A DNA stretch of 64,000 nt from Methylocystis parvus OBBP (GCF_027571405.1 NZ_CP092968.1:3618001-3682000); one strand, 5' to 3'; shown: positions 45,923 through 54,336, counted from the first letter of the stretch. The notes: a model not told the origin generated them from the letters alone. A program made the numbers and translations.

Positions 45923-46684
45923 ATGTTGACGGCTGAGTTGATCAAGTCGACTGAAAGACCGGCGCATAGGGGCGCGGTTTATTTCGAAGTGCTCGCGAAC
46001 TTCCACAAATTCCTCAATCCAAAGAACTACCTTGAGATCGGGACCCGTACGGGGGATTCTTTGCGCCCGGTGACATGCCCGTCTATCGCGATCGATCCTG
46101 AATTCCGCATCAGCGCCGATATCATCGGCCGGAAGTCCGTTCTCCATATCTTCCAGAAGACGAGCGACGACTTTTTCCGCGAACATGACCCGATCGGGCT
46201 GTTCGGCGCGCCTCTCGACCTCGCATTCCTCGACGGGCTGCACTGGTACGAGTTCCTGCTGCGGGACTTCATCAATACCGAAAAAGCCTGCCGCAGGAAT
46301 TCGGTCGTGATCCTTCACGACTGCATTCCGACAAATCTCTATTACGCGCGCCGGCTGATGGAGGACATGAGCCATCTGATGGACGAAATGCCGAATCCCT
46401 ATTGGTGGGCCGGCGACGTCTGGAAGACCGTCTCGATCCTGAAAAAGGCGCGTCCGGATCTCCGCATACACGCCTTCGACGCGCCTCCGACCGGGTTGAT
46501 CTGCATTACGAATCTCGATCCGGATTCGACCGTTCTCGAAGAGAACTATTATCAGCTCGTGCATGAGTTCGCCGACGAGGAGGAGGATTCGAAAAATTTC
46601 GACCTGTTCCAGAAATCTCTCGAAATCCTGCCGACGTTCGACATCTCGACGCCGGATCGGATGGCGCGTTTCTTTTGGCTATGA
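45923..46684 (+). CDS. Class I SAM-dependent methyltransferase-like protein
   Basis: The 253-residue protein contains NYLEIGTRTGDSL (a Rossmann motif I with the acidic residue followed by GTRTG), a DLAFLDGLHWYEFLLRDF motif resembling the Methyltransf_24 Asp-Gly-x-His element, and NSVVILHDCIPTN. Such proteins often sit in glycan or cell-surface clusters and may methylate sugars. The next gene is a GT61-type glycosyltransferase, 36 bases away, which supports a polysaccharide context. The substrate is unknown. Confidence 0.75.
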   Translation: MLTAELIKSTERPAHRGAVYFEVLANFHKFLNPKNYLEIGTRTGDSLRPVTCPSIAIDPEFRISADIIGRKSVLHIFQKTSDDFFREHDPIGLFGAPLDLAFLDGLHWYEFLLRDFINTEKACRRNSVVILHDCIPTNLYYARRLMEDMSHLMDEMPNPYWWAGDVWKTVSILKKARPDLRIHAFDAPPTGLICITNLDPDSTVLEENYYQLVHEFADEEEDSKNFDLFQKSLEILPTFDISTPDRMARFFWL

Positions 46685-46720
46685 GCGCGTCGCCGATGCT
46701 TCCGAGCGTGAGGCCCTGAT

Positions 46721-47806
46721 ATGGCCCCGATCTTCAAATCTTTCTCCGATCTGGGACTGACAGAGGTCGACAGCCTCGAAGCCGTCGCGAGAACGCCGAA
46801 TTCAATTTTGCGCGAGGCGCCGGAACAGACCATTTCGGGCGAGTTGACGGTATTTGAAATTGACGCCGACGGCTTCATCGAGAAAATCGTGGGGGTTGGA
46901 TATGTGCCGCCGAGGCGTTTCTATGCGAATGTCAGCGATATTTTCTATCACCCCTTCTGCAATATCGTCACTCGCGACGATGAGATCGTGTTCGAAGACA
47001 CCATTGCGGAAATGGGAAGAAGTTTTGAGGCGTGGCCGCTGAATCACCTCCAGCTCGCGCGCGTGGGGAACCCTCAATCGCGCGAGACGCTTCCGAAATA
47101 TTGGGAGCCGATGATTCTGGGCGGGCATTCGTCGTTCGGCATTTTCGGGCATTTTCTACTGGATATGCTCCCTCTCCTCGTTCGTTACCGGCCGATGCTG
47201 AATTCGGGCGAATTGAAGATCGGCTTTTTCCAGGTCAAGGATTGGATTCGCGATTTCTTCGCGGTGATCGACGTTGACTTCGATTGCGTACAGACGCTGG
47301 CCGCGCAACCGACCTGGTTTGCGCATGCCGTCGTCTCGCATCATCACAGCGCCAAGACGACGCAATATCCCTGCGCGAATGCCGAGATCGCCTATGCTTT
47401 CCTGCGGGACCGCGTCGAGGACGTGAACCTTTTCCGCCGCGTCTTCTTCCTCCGCGGCGACGCCGTCAAACGCTTGAAGAACGAGGCCGAAGTCGCCGCG
47501 CTTTTCGCCAGCCGCGGCTTTGTCGTGCTCGATCCGCAAAAATTCTCCGTCGAGAAGCAGGCGGAAATCATGAAGCACGCGGAAGTTTTCGCCTCAGTGT
47601 TCGGGTCGGGGTTCAGCCTGTCTCCGCTGATGAAACCCGGCGTCGGAAAGGTGATCGAACTCGCGCCGAGCACGATCATCGACTATTGGTTGCGCCGGCT
47701 TCTTTCGCGTTTCGACCTCGAGCATTACAGCATCGTCTATGACGGAGAAGCGCAGACGATCGACGTCGGCGTGCTGGCCAAAATTCTCGATCGCATTCTG
47801 TCCTAG
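46721..47806 (+). CDS. Glycosyltransferase 61 family protein
   Basis: The 361-residue protein has DUF563/GT61 features: HSSFGIFGHFLLDMLPLLVRYR near the middle, RRVFFLRGDAVKRLKNEAEVAALFASRGFVVLDPQKFSVEKQ and VFASVFGSGFSLSPLMKPGVGKVIEL near the C-terminus, the expected sugar-nucleotide binding region. GT61 enzymes add pentoses or other sugars to glycans. It is probably co-transcribed with the upstream methyltransferase-like gene. Confidence 0.8.
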   Translation: MAPIFKSFSDLGLTEVDSLEAVARTPNSILREAPEQTISGELTVFEIDADGFIEKIVGVGYVPPRRFYANVSDIFYHPFCNIVTRDDEIVFEDTIAEMGRSFEAWPLNHLQLARVGNPQSRETLPKYWEPMILGGHSSFGIFGHFLLDMLPLLVRYRPMLNSGELKIGFFQVKDWIRDFFAVIDVDFDCVQTLAAQPTWFAHAVVSHHHSAKTTQYPCANAEIAYAFLRDRVEDVNLFRRVFFLRGDAVKRLKNEAEVAALFASRGFVVLDPQKFSVEKQAEIMKHAEVFASVFGSGFSLSPLMKPGVGKVIELAPSTIIDYWLRRLLSRFDLEHYSIVYDGEAQTIDVGVLAKILDRILS

Positions 47807-47818
47807 CGCCGCGGCGTT

Positions 47819-49249
47819 CTATTCGCCGCCGCAGAAATAATTGAAGCCGGCCTGATCGACCGGAGCGGCGAAGGTCGCGCGAAAATGATCCTTGTCGCTT
47901 ACGCTGATAAGATAGCCGCTTCTGGCGGCTGTCGGGTTTGTGGGCGTCAGGACGCAGAAGGCGGCGGCGGGGAAGGGGGACGCGAAAACGATCGTGCAGC
48001 CCATCGCACGCGCGCCGGTGCTGATATGGCCTGCTGTCGGCGTCGAGTGGGTCGCGGGGGGCGCGGGCGCGTCGCCGCAATCGCGCACGGTCGGCGTTTC
48101 CCCCCGGGTGAGAAAGCGCCGCGCATAGGCGTCGCCGGCTTTGGTGACGCCCGCCAGGTCGGCCTCGGTCCGGGGATCGACCCAAGACATGCCCTTTTCA
48201 TGAAGGCGCAGGCCAAGTGCGCTTTCGCCCGCCGCGCTGTCATTGCGGATGAAGGCCCCGCGCGCGCCATAGGTGTCGTTCGTCCAGCGGATTTCGTGGT
48301 GTGGCGCGAGTTCGATGGCGACGGCCCCGGGATTGGAGAAGACCGCCGGGGCGGCGGCGACGTCCGACGTTGCGGCGCGGGAGAGTTCGATGCGATTTCC
48401 TGTCGTAAACACGGCCGTGACGATCGCGCCGGAAGGAATGTCGCGTGACGAGACGGTTTGACCCGCGACGACCCCCAAAGTTCGGGGCTCGGCGGGAAGA
48501 GTCACAACCTTTGCGCCGGCTGTTGTCGCGATTGTCGTCGTAACGTTTCTGGCGCCATTGGACCCTGCGAGCGAGGCGCTGCCGAAAATAAGGCCGCGCA
48601 GCGCCTGTCCGCCGAAATTAGGCGCCGCGATCAAGGCGGAGGAGGGCCAGAAGTCGCGCTTGGGGTTCGAGCCGCCGCCGGGATCGAGCTGAAGATGCGC
48701 CTGCCATCCGGAATTGTTCACCTGAAACGGATTGATCGTCGGCGGGTAGCCTGCGTAGTTTGGCATCGCGATTTCATGTCCGACCGCGTTCGCCCCCGCC
48801 GCCGTCCGCGCGACCTCGGAGTAAAGACATTCGGCGTAGGCGTATTGCCCGCTGCCCGGCACGTCGGAAATCTGAAAGCAGCCATAGCCCGATGAAACGT
48901 GATAGCGGCCGTCTCCGGCGGCATAGGCGCTCGCCTTGCCCATGGCGACCACGCCATATCCGCCCTTTGTCTGGCCGATGAGGACTTGCGCGTCGCGCGG
49001 CAGATAATTGATTTCAAAATCCCGATATGGCGCGGGTAGGTCACGGTTGAGGAGATTCGCCGTGTCGGGAAGATCCGCCGCCCATCCGAGCCGAAGCTGA
49101 TTGCGCGCCGCGAAATCCCGGACGATCGGCGGGACGTCTCCATTCGGCGGGCCGCCGGGGGCCGGCGCGATTTGGGCGTCGAAGGCCGATGCGCCATGCG
49201 TCGGCAAAGCGCAGGCGAAGAGCGCCGCCGCGATCCGCCTCCATGTCAT
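47819..49249 (-). CDS. Secreted protein with phage tail-fibre-like C-terminus
   Basis: The 476-residue protein has a signal peptide (RRIAAALFACALPTHGASA). The body is rich in Gly, Ala and Thr, with beta-structured stretches (NVTTTIATTAGAKVVTLPA, GAIVTAVFTTGNRIEL). The final 60 residues (GCTIVFASPFPAAAFCVLTP... GYLISVSDKDHFRATFA... FNYFCGGE) resemble the gp53-like terminal domain of phage tail fibres. It may be a surface-exposed binding protein or a domesticated phage gene; no other phage genes are adjacent. Function not assigned. Confidence 0.65.
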   Translation of the reverse strand: MTWRRIAAALFACALPTHGASAFDAQIAPAPGGPPNGDVPPIVRDFAARNQLRLGWAADLPDTANLLNRDLPAPYRDFEINYLPRDAQVLIGQTKGGYGVVAMGKASAYAAGDGRYHVSSGYGCFQISDVPGSGQYAYAECLYSEVARTAAGANAVGHEIAMPNYAGYPPTINPFQVNNSGWQAHLQLDPGGGSNPKRDFWPSSALIAAPNFGGQALRGLIFGSASLAGSNGARNVTTTIATTAGAKVVTLPAEPRTLGVVAGQTVSSRDIPSGAIVTAVFTTGNRIELSRAATSDVAAAPAVFSNPGAVAIELAPHHEIRWTNDTYGARGAFIRNDSAAGESALGLRLHEKGMSWVDPRTEADLAGVTKAGDAYARRFLTRGETPTVRDCGDAPAPPATHSTPTAGHISTGARAMGCTIVFASPFPAAAFCVLTPTNPTAARSGYLISVSDKDHFRATFAAPVDQAGFNYFCGGE

Positions 49250-49316
49250 TTTGCTTTCCTCAAAGTCCCCGAAGCGAAGATTGGCCCCGGGCGGCGCTTT
49301 TTTTGAGGCCTGGCAA

Positions 49317-49344
49317 GAAAAAACCCCGCGCTTGCGGCGCGAGG
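49317..49344 (-). terminator. Rho-independent terminator of rpsA
   Basis: On the minus strand CCTCGCGC pairs with GCGCGGGG (one G-T pair) around CGCAA and is followed by six T's. It lies 29 bases after the rpsA stop. Confidence 0.9.
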
Positions 49345-49372
49345 CTTCTTTCTCGGGAGAGTGAAGGGAGGA

Positions 49373-51121
49373 TTACTCCTCGCCTTTCTTGCCCTTCTTG
49401 GCGGCTTCGCCTTCGCGGGCTTTCAGGGCCGCGCCGAGGATGTCGCCGAGCGACGCGCCCGAATCGGCCGAGCCGTACTGGGCGATCGCCTCCTTCTCTT
49501 CGGCGACTTCCAGCGCCTTGATCGAGACGGCGACCTTGCGGGCCTTGCGATCGAAGAGGGTGACGCGGGCGTCGACCTTCTCGCCGACGGCGAAACGCTC
49601 GGGGCGCTGGTCGCCGCGGTCGCGGGCGAGCTCGCTGCGCTTGATGAAGGTCGCCAGATCCGTGCCGGCGATCTTGACGTCAATGCCGGACTCCTTGACC
49701 TCGATCACTTCGCAGGTGACCACGGCGCCCTTGCGGACGTCGCCTCCCTCTTCGCCGCCGCCCACGGAGGCGAAGGGATCGCCCGCGAGCTGCTTCACGC
49801 CGAGCGAGATGCGCTCCTTCTCGACGTCGACATCGAGAACCTGAGCCTTGATGACGTCGCCCTTCTTATACTCTTCGATGACCTGTTCGCCCGGGCGGTT
49901 CCAGTCGAGATCGGAGAGATGGACCATGCCGTCCACATCGCCGTCGAGGCCGATGAAGAGACCGAACTCGGTCTTGTTCTTGACCTCGCCCTCGACCTCG
50001 GAGCCCACGGGGTGCTTCTCGGCGAAGGCCTCCCACGGATTCTGCAGGGTCTGCTTGAGGCCGAGGGAGATGCGGCGCTTGACGGGATCGACCTCGAGCA
50101 CCTGAACGTCGACTTCCTGGCTCGTCGAGACGATCTTGCCGGGGTGGACGTTCTTCTTGGTCCAGCTCATCTCGGAGACGTGAACGAGACCTTCGATGCC
50201 CGGCTCCAGCTCCACGAAGGCGCCGTAGTCGGTGATGTTGGTCACCCGGCCATGGAACTTCGCGCCGATCGGATATTTGGCCTCGATGCCCTGCCACGGA
50301 TCCTCGAGCAGCTGCTTCATGCCGAGCGAGATGCGGTGCGTCTCGTGATTGATCTTGATGATCTTCACCTTGACGGTCTGACCGATGGTCAGCACCTCGG
50401 ACGGATGATTGACGCGGCGCCAGGCGATGTCGGTGACATGCAGCAGGCCGTCAATGCCGCCGAGATCCACGAAGGCGCCGTAATCCGTGATGTTCTTCAC
50501 GACGCCGTCGATCACCTGCCCCTCTTCGAGGTTGGCGACGATCTCGTGACGCTGCTCGGCGCGGCTCTCCTCGAGCACCGTGCGGCGGGACACGACGATG
50601 TTGCCGCGGCGGCGGTCCATCTTCAGGATGTGGAAGGGCTGCGGCACGTTCATGAGGGGCGCGACGTCGCGGATCGGACGGATGTCCACCTGCGAGCGCG
50701 GCAGGAAGGCCACGGCGCCGTCGAGGTCGACGGTGAAGCCGCCTTTGACCTGATTGAAGATGACGCCCTCGACCTTCTCATTGGTTTCGAAAGCCTTTTC
50801 GAGCTTGACCCAGCTCTCCTCGCGGCGCGCCTTGTCGCGCGAGATGACGGCTTCGCCCAGCGCGTTCTCGACGCGCTCGAGATAGACCTCGACCTCTTCG
50901 CCGACAGCGGGGGCGGGATCGCGGCCATAGCCGGTGAATTCCTTGAGGGCGACGCGGCCTTCGGTCTTCAGACCGATGTCGATGACGGCCACGTCCTTCT
51001 CGATGGCGACGACGCGCCCCTTGATGACGGAACCTTCGAAAGCCTCGTTATCGCCATAGCTCTGCTCGAGCAGGGCGGCAAAATCTTCGCGCGTCGGCGC
51101 GCGATCTGTCGTAGCGGACAT
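49373..51121 (-). CDS. rpsA: 30S ribosomal protein S1
   Basis: The 582-residue protein begins MSATTDRAPTREDFAALLEQSY and has six S1 RNA-binding repeats; clear examples are GVVKNITDYGAFVDLGGIDGL, GRVTNITDYGAFVELEPGIEG and GEVKNKTEFGLFIGLDGDVDG. S1 helps mRNA bind the 30S subunit during initiation. The chosen start has AGGAG six bases upstream, whereas the open frame extends to 51277. Its own terminator follows. Confidence 0.97.
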   Translation of the reverse strand: MSATTDRAPTREDFAALLEQSYGDNEAFEGSVIKGRVVAIEKDVAVIDIGLKTEGRVALKEFTGYGRDPAPAVGEEVEVYLERVENALGEAVISRDKARREESWVKLEKAFETNEKVEGVIFNQVKGGFTVDLDGAVAFLPRSQVDIRPIRDVAPLMNVPQPFHILKMDRRRGNIVVSRRTVLEESRAEQRHEIVANLEEGQVIDGVVKNITDYGAFVDLGGIDGLLHVTDIAWRRVNHPSEVLTIGQTVKVKIIKINHETHRISLGMKQLLEDPWQGIEAKYPIGAKFHGRVTNITDYGAFVELEPGIEGLVHVSEMSWTKKNVHPGKIVSTSQEVDVQVLEVDPVKRRISLGLKQTLQNPWEAFAEKHPVGSEVEGEVKNKTEFGLFIGLDGDVDGMVHLSDLDWNRPGEQVIEEYKKGDVIKAQVLDVDVEKERISLGVKQLAGDPFASVGGGEEGGDVRKGAVVTCEVIEVKESGIDVKIAGTDLATFIKRSELARDRGDQRPERFAVGEKVDARVTLFDRKARKVAVSIKALEVAEEKEAIAQYGSADSGASLGDILGAALKAREGEAAKKGKKGEE

Positions 51122-51560
51122 TTTTTCTCCTGGAGCCCCCGGTCGGGGCGGCGCCGGCATGCGGTTGGCGTTGCGACAGGCTCCCGTCGATCGGAACGTC
51201 CCGGCGCCTGTGGCGCAAGATTGGGACGAAAAGTTCGTAACCGAACTGGCCGGCGCGGCCCGAAGGAAGAAAACCAAGCGATTTGCGCACCGAGCGAAAG
51301 GCTTGGCGTGCGGCTGCTATCTAACAGCGCGACGCCTTTCCGGCAAGCGCCGCCATGGGCTCATATTTGCTGCGGCGCCGGAGATGGGTTATTGCGTTGC
51401 AGCATGAGAAGCTGAGCCTGGGGCGCGTTGTTAGCCAAGGTCACGTAATGTTCGCATTCCGTCCGATTTCCTGCTAGCGAAATGGGCGCCCAATGATAAC
51501 GTTTCAGCTCACGTTGGCTGTTCGGCTTGGGCGGATGACATTTTGGGAGGAGATCCATTG
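51122..51560. other. Divergent promoter region for rpsA and the bufferin-type cluster
   Basis: These 440 bases contain no convincing gene. The last 120 bases before the first precursor gene (about 51440-51560) include the AT-richer segments GTCACGTAATGTTCGCATTCC and CAATGATAACGTTTC, likely promoter parts. Bufferin operons in other Alphaproteobacteria can be controlled by an ECF sigma factor, but I could not match a known site here with confidence. Confidence 0.4.
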
Positions 51561-51821
51561 ATGAAGCCGCAGATTCTTCCGGGCGCCGCTCTGGCCGTCG
51601 CCGCGCTGGCCCTGGCCCTCGCCGGGGCCGCGCCAGCGGAGGCCAAGCATCACGCGCGCAAGCCCAAAGCCGCGGCCGAAAAGCATAATTGCGGCGGCAA
51701 GAATGGTTGCCCCGCCTCGGGTAAATCGGAGAGCAAAGAGGCGGCCCCCGCCGACGCCAAGCCTGCCGACGCCAAGCCTGCCGACGCGAAGCCCGCGGAT
51801 ACGCCCGCGGCGCCCAAGTAA
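51561..51821 (+). CDS. Bufferin-type precursor 1, secreted Cys/Lys/Ala-rich peptide
   Basis: The 86-residue protein has GGGAGGAG upstream of its ATG and a signal peptide (ILPGAALAVAALALALAGAAPAEA). The mature part is Lys/His-rich (KHHARKPKAAAEKHN), carries a single CGGKNGC motif, and ends in four PADAK-type repeats encoded by a 15-base tandem repeat (51750-51794). The CGGKxGC motif is shared with precursor 2, and CGAKGTC in precursor 3 is similar. It is the first gene of the MNIO cluster and probably a substrate or helper peptide; it is much poorer in cysteine than the other two. Confidence 0.7.
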   Translation: MKPQILPGAALAVAALALALAGAAPAEAKHHARKPKAAAEKHNCGGKNGCPASGKSESKEAAPADAKPADAKPADAKPADTPAAPK

Positions 51822-51885
51822 CGCCTTTCGGCGAAGGGGTTAACGCCTTTCGGCGAAGGAGGTCCGTCGCCCGGACCCTTCGCCG
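51819..51885 (+). repeat. Direct repeats and strong hairpin between precursor genes
   Basis: TAACGCCTTTCGGCGAAGG occurs at 51819-51837 (starting with the precursor 1 stop codon) and again at 51841-51859. The second copy also forms one arm of a long hairpin with GGACCCTTCGCCG (51851-51885), giving about 13 pairs. There is no T-run. The structure may tune expression of precursor 2 and 3 against precursor 1. Confidence 0.65.
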
Positions 51886-51924
51886 TTCACGGTCCCCCAA
51901 GGGGGCATTGCAGAGGAGAAGCAG

Positions 51925-52206
51925 ATGAAGACGAAGGTTGTTTCCGGCGCGGCGTTGGCCGCTGCGGCTGTTGGCCTGGCGCTGAGCGGCGCGGTCGTTA
52001 CGCCAGCCGCGGCGCATGGCTCGCATGTGTGCACCATGGCCAAGGGCCAGTGCGGCGGCAAAACGGGTTGCATGACCAAGACGGGCGTCTGCAAACACAA
52101 TGTGGGCAAGAGCAAGGCCGCCTGCCGTCACGGCTGCCATCACAAGGCCGCCTGCCACCACAATAAGGGCGCCTGCAACATGAAGGCGAAGTGCCACTCG
52201 AAATAA
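51925..52206 (+). CDS. Bufferin-type precursor 2, secreted Cys/His-rich peptide
   Basis: The 93-residue protein has GAGGAG upstream and a signal peptide (KTKVVSGAALAAAAVGLALSG..AAA). The mature peptide of about 60 residues holds nine cysteines and about nine histidines: CGGKTGC, CKHN, CRHGCHH, ACHHN, ACNMKAKCHSK. Such sequences suit copper or other soft-metal binding. With the DUF692 enzyme downstream, it fits the bufferin group of ribosomally made, periplasmic peptides whose cysteines are modified by an MNIO enzyme. Precursor 3 is a clear paralogue. Confidence 0.78.
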   Translation: MKTKVVSGAALAAAAVGLALSGAVVTPAAAHGSHVCTMAKGQCGGKTGCMTKTGVCKHNVGKSKAACRHGCHHKAACHHNKGACNMKAKCHSK

Positions 52207-52270
52207 GACCTGGGCGCGACTGCGGCGCGCGCCATCTTCTTCTTCGTGCGGCTCTTACTGGAGAACCGAT

Positions 52271-52498
52271 ATGAAGACGAAAATCGTATCCGGCTCGGCC
52301 CTCGCGGCCGCAGCCATTGCGCTCGCGCTCAACGGCGCCGCTGTCGCGCCTGCTCACGCCCACGCCTCTTCAGCGCACGCCAAGGCGCATTGCGGCGCAA
52401 AAGGCACATGTCACCACAAGGTGAAGTGCCACCATAAGTCGCAGTGCCATCACTACAAAGGGCACTGTAACATGAAAAGTAAGTGTCACACGAAGTGA
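52271..52498 (+). CDS. Bufferin-type precursor 3, secreted His/Cys-rich peptide
   Basis: The 75-residue protein shares its signal peptide start (MKTKIVSGSALAAAAIALAL) with precursor 2. The mature part has six cysteines and about eleven histidines in repeats of the form CHHK: CGAKGTCHHKVKCHHKSQCHHYKGHCNMKSKCHTK is the layout, with NMK.KCH at the end as in precursor 2. It looks like a duplicate of precursor 2 that gained His and lost Cys. Metal binding is very likely; enzymatic modification by the adjacent MNIO is inferred. Confidence 0.78.
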   Translation: MKTKIVSGSALAAAAIALALNGAAVAPAHAHASSAHAKAHCGAKGTCHHKVKCHHKSQCHHYKGHCNMKSKCHTK

Positions 52499-52557
52499 GA
52501 TCAGGCGCCGGCTCCCTTTCGGGGTCCGGCGCAAACATCCGGGCAGGGACATTTCGA

Positions 52558-53403
52558 ATGCAGAAGCCTGCGCCGCTCGGCTACGGCCTTGGCCTCCGGC
52601 CCATCTATTTCGACGAGATCATGTCGACCCGGCCGCCGGTGGACTGGTTCGAGATCATTTCCGAAAATTACATGGTCGCTGGCGGACGGCCGCTCTCCAT
52701 GCTGGACGAGATCCGCGCCGACTATCCGGTCGTGATGCACGGCGTCTCCATGTCGCTCGCTTCGACCGACCCTCTGGATTTCGATTACCTTGCGCAGCTC
52801 AAGGCGCTGATCGAGCGCGTCCAGCCCGCCTGGGTCTCGGACCATGTGGCCTGGACCGGCGTTCACGGGCTCACGCTGCACGATCTTCTTCCGATCCCCT
52901 ACACGCGCGAATCGCTCGCCCATATCGTCGAGCGCATCTGCCGGGTTCAAGATTATCTGCAACGCCAGCTCGTGGTGGAGAACGCCTCAACCTATGTCTC
53001 CTTCACCGCCTCAGAAATGAGCGAGCAGGAATTCGTGAAGGAGATGGCGGAGCGCGCGGATTGCCTGCTGCTGCTCGACGTCAACAATGTCTTCGTCTCG
53101 AGTTTCAATCACGGCTTCGACCCGGTCGCCTTCATCGACGCGGTTCCGGTCGATCGTGTCGTGCAATTCCACATGGCCGGCCACACCAATCACGAAACGC
53201 ATCGCGTCGATACGCATGACCAGCCGGTCTGCGACGAGGTCTGGGCGCTTTACGAACATGCGCGCCGGCGTTTCGGCGGCGTCTCGGCCATGATCGAGCG
53301 GGACGACAATTTCCCGCCTTTCTCCGAGCTTCTCGACGAATTGCAGCGTATGCGCGACATCGACGCCCGCGTCGCCGCAGACCGCGCGCTGACGGCCGCA
53401 TGA
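52558..53403 (+). CDS. DUF692 multinuclear non-heme iron oxidase (MNIO), BufB type
   Basis: The 281-residue protein is a DUF692 TIM barrel: LGYGLGLRPIYFDE at the N-terminus, WFEIISENYM, VMHGVSMSLAS, VSDHVAW, VENASTYVSF, LLLDVNNVFV, VVQFHMAGHT and AMIERDDN. Likely iron ligands are His61, His96, Glu141, Asp174, His205 and Glu247. MNIOs such as MbnB and the bufferin enzymes convert cysteines of precursor peptides to oxazolone/thiooxazole-type groups. It lies after three precursors and overlaps the partner gene by four bases. A longer frame to 52483 would overlap precursor 3. Confidence 0.9.
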   Translation: MQKPAPLGYGLGLRPIYFDEIMSTRPPVDWFEIISENYMVAGGRPLSMLDEIRADYPVVMHGVSMSLASTDPLDFDYLAQLKALIERVQPAWVSDHVAWTGVHGLTLHDLLPIPYTRESLAHIVERICRVQDYLQRQLVVENASTYVSFTASEMSEQEFVKEMAERADCLLLLDVNNVFVSSFNHGFDPVAFIDAVPVDRVVQFHMAGHTNHETHRVDTHDQPVCDEVWALYEHARRRFGGVSAMIERDDNFPPFSELLDELQRMRDIDARVAADRALTAA

Positions 53404-54260
53404 ATCTCGCGGAGTTCCAGGCGCTGTTCCAGGCGCGCATCCTCGCCGGTCCGAGCGAGGCCGACGCGCCGCTGCTTACGGCTTTGCGCGAGTCTCAGCG
53501 CGGGGTCGGACGCGACGAATTGCTGCGCGTCTATCAGACCGGCTATCGCGTCCGGCTCGAGAGTTTTCTCTACGAGGATCATTCAGGGCTGCGCGCGCTG
53601 ATCGGCGACGACGCTTTCGAGCGTCTGGCGCGCGAATTCGTCGAGGCCAATCCGCCGAAGAACCGCAATGCGCGCTGGTATACGACCGGCCTGCCCGATT
53701 ACATGGCCGCCACCCCGCCGTGGCGCGACGATCGCCGCGCGCTTTCCATGGCGGCGTTCGAGCGTGCGATGGTCGACGCCTTCGACGCGCCCAACGCCGA
53801 CGCGCTGACGATACAGTCGCTCGCGAATTTTCCTCCCGAAGACTCGCCGCGCCTCGTCTTCGAGTTTCATCCGAGCCTGATCATGCTGGAGCTGGCGGCC
53901 GGGACGATGGCCGACTATCAGGGCTCTGACGAGGATGAGGAGGCTGAAGCCGTCGAGGGCGAAGAAGGAGAGTCCGTGGAGGCTTCGGAGCCCGATGCGG
54001 AAGAAAAGGCCGGCTCGTTCGCGCCCGACGCAACCGAGACTGTCGCCGTCTGGCGCTGCAACGAGGAAACGGCGTTCCGCGAGCTGGAAGGCGACGAATA
54101 TGTCGCTCTCAGCGAAGCCAGGGCCGGCCGCGCTTTCGGCGAAATCTGCCAGATGGCGGCCTTTCAGCAATCCGGCGACATCGCGCCCGAACGCCTTGCG
54201 CAATTCCTTGCAAGCTGGTTCGAGGACGGGATGGTGGTGGGCGTCTCGCTGCGCGATTGA
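53400..54260 (+). CDS. DUF2063 (BufC-type) partner protein of the MNIO
   Basis: The 286-residue protein starts MNLAEFQALFQARIL and contains the DUF2063 region: LRVYQTGYRVRLESFLYEDHSGLRALIG and FVEANPPKNRNARWYTTGLPDYM, then a C-terminal domain with GEICQMAAFQQSGDIAPERLAQFLASWFEDGMV. Such proteins bind the precursor leader and present it to the MNIO. A strongly acidic insert (residues 176-203, rich in Asp/Glu) separates the domains and is unusual. It is coupled to the MNIO gene through an ATGA overlap. Confidence 0.88.
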   Translation: MNLAEFQALFQARILAGPSEADAPLLTALRESQRGVGRDELLRVYQTGYRVRLESFLYEDHSGLRALIGDDAFERLAREFVEANPPKNRNARWYTTGLPDYMAATPPWRDDRRALSMAAFERAMVDAFDAPNADALTIQSLANFPPEDSPRLVFEFHPSLIMLELAAGTMADYQGSDEDEEAEAVEGEEGESVEASEPDAEEKAGSFAPDATETVAVWRCNEETAFRELEGDEYVALSEARAGRAFGEICQMAAFQQSGDIAPERLAQFLASWFEDGMVVGVSLRD

Positions 54261-54336
54261 CGGCCTTATATTCCGTGCGCTCGCCATAAATAAGATCGAC
54301 GGCGGGCGGTCCGCCGATACAGCAAAGGCGCTTGCC

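Noticed and set aside
47819..49249. Prophage remnant
   Set aside because: Only one tail-fibre-like domain is present; no integrase, terminase, capsid or lysis genes are nearby.
49361..51415. Plus-strand open frame of 684 codons
   Set aside because: Antisense to rpsA, Leu/Asp-rich because of S1 codon use.
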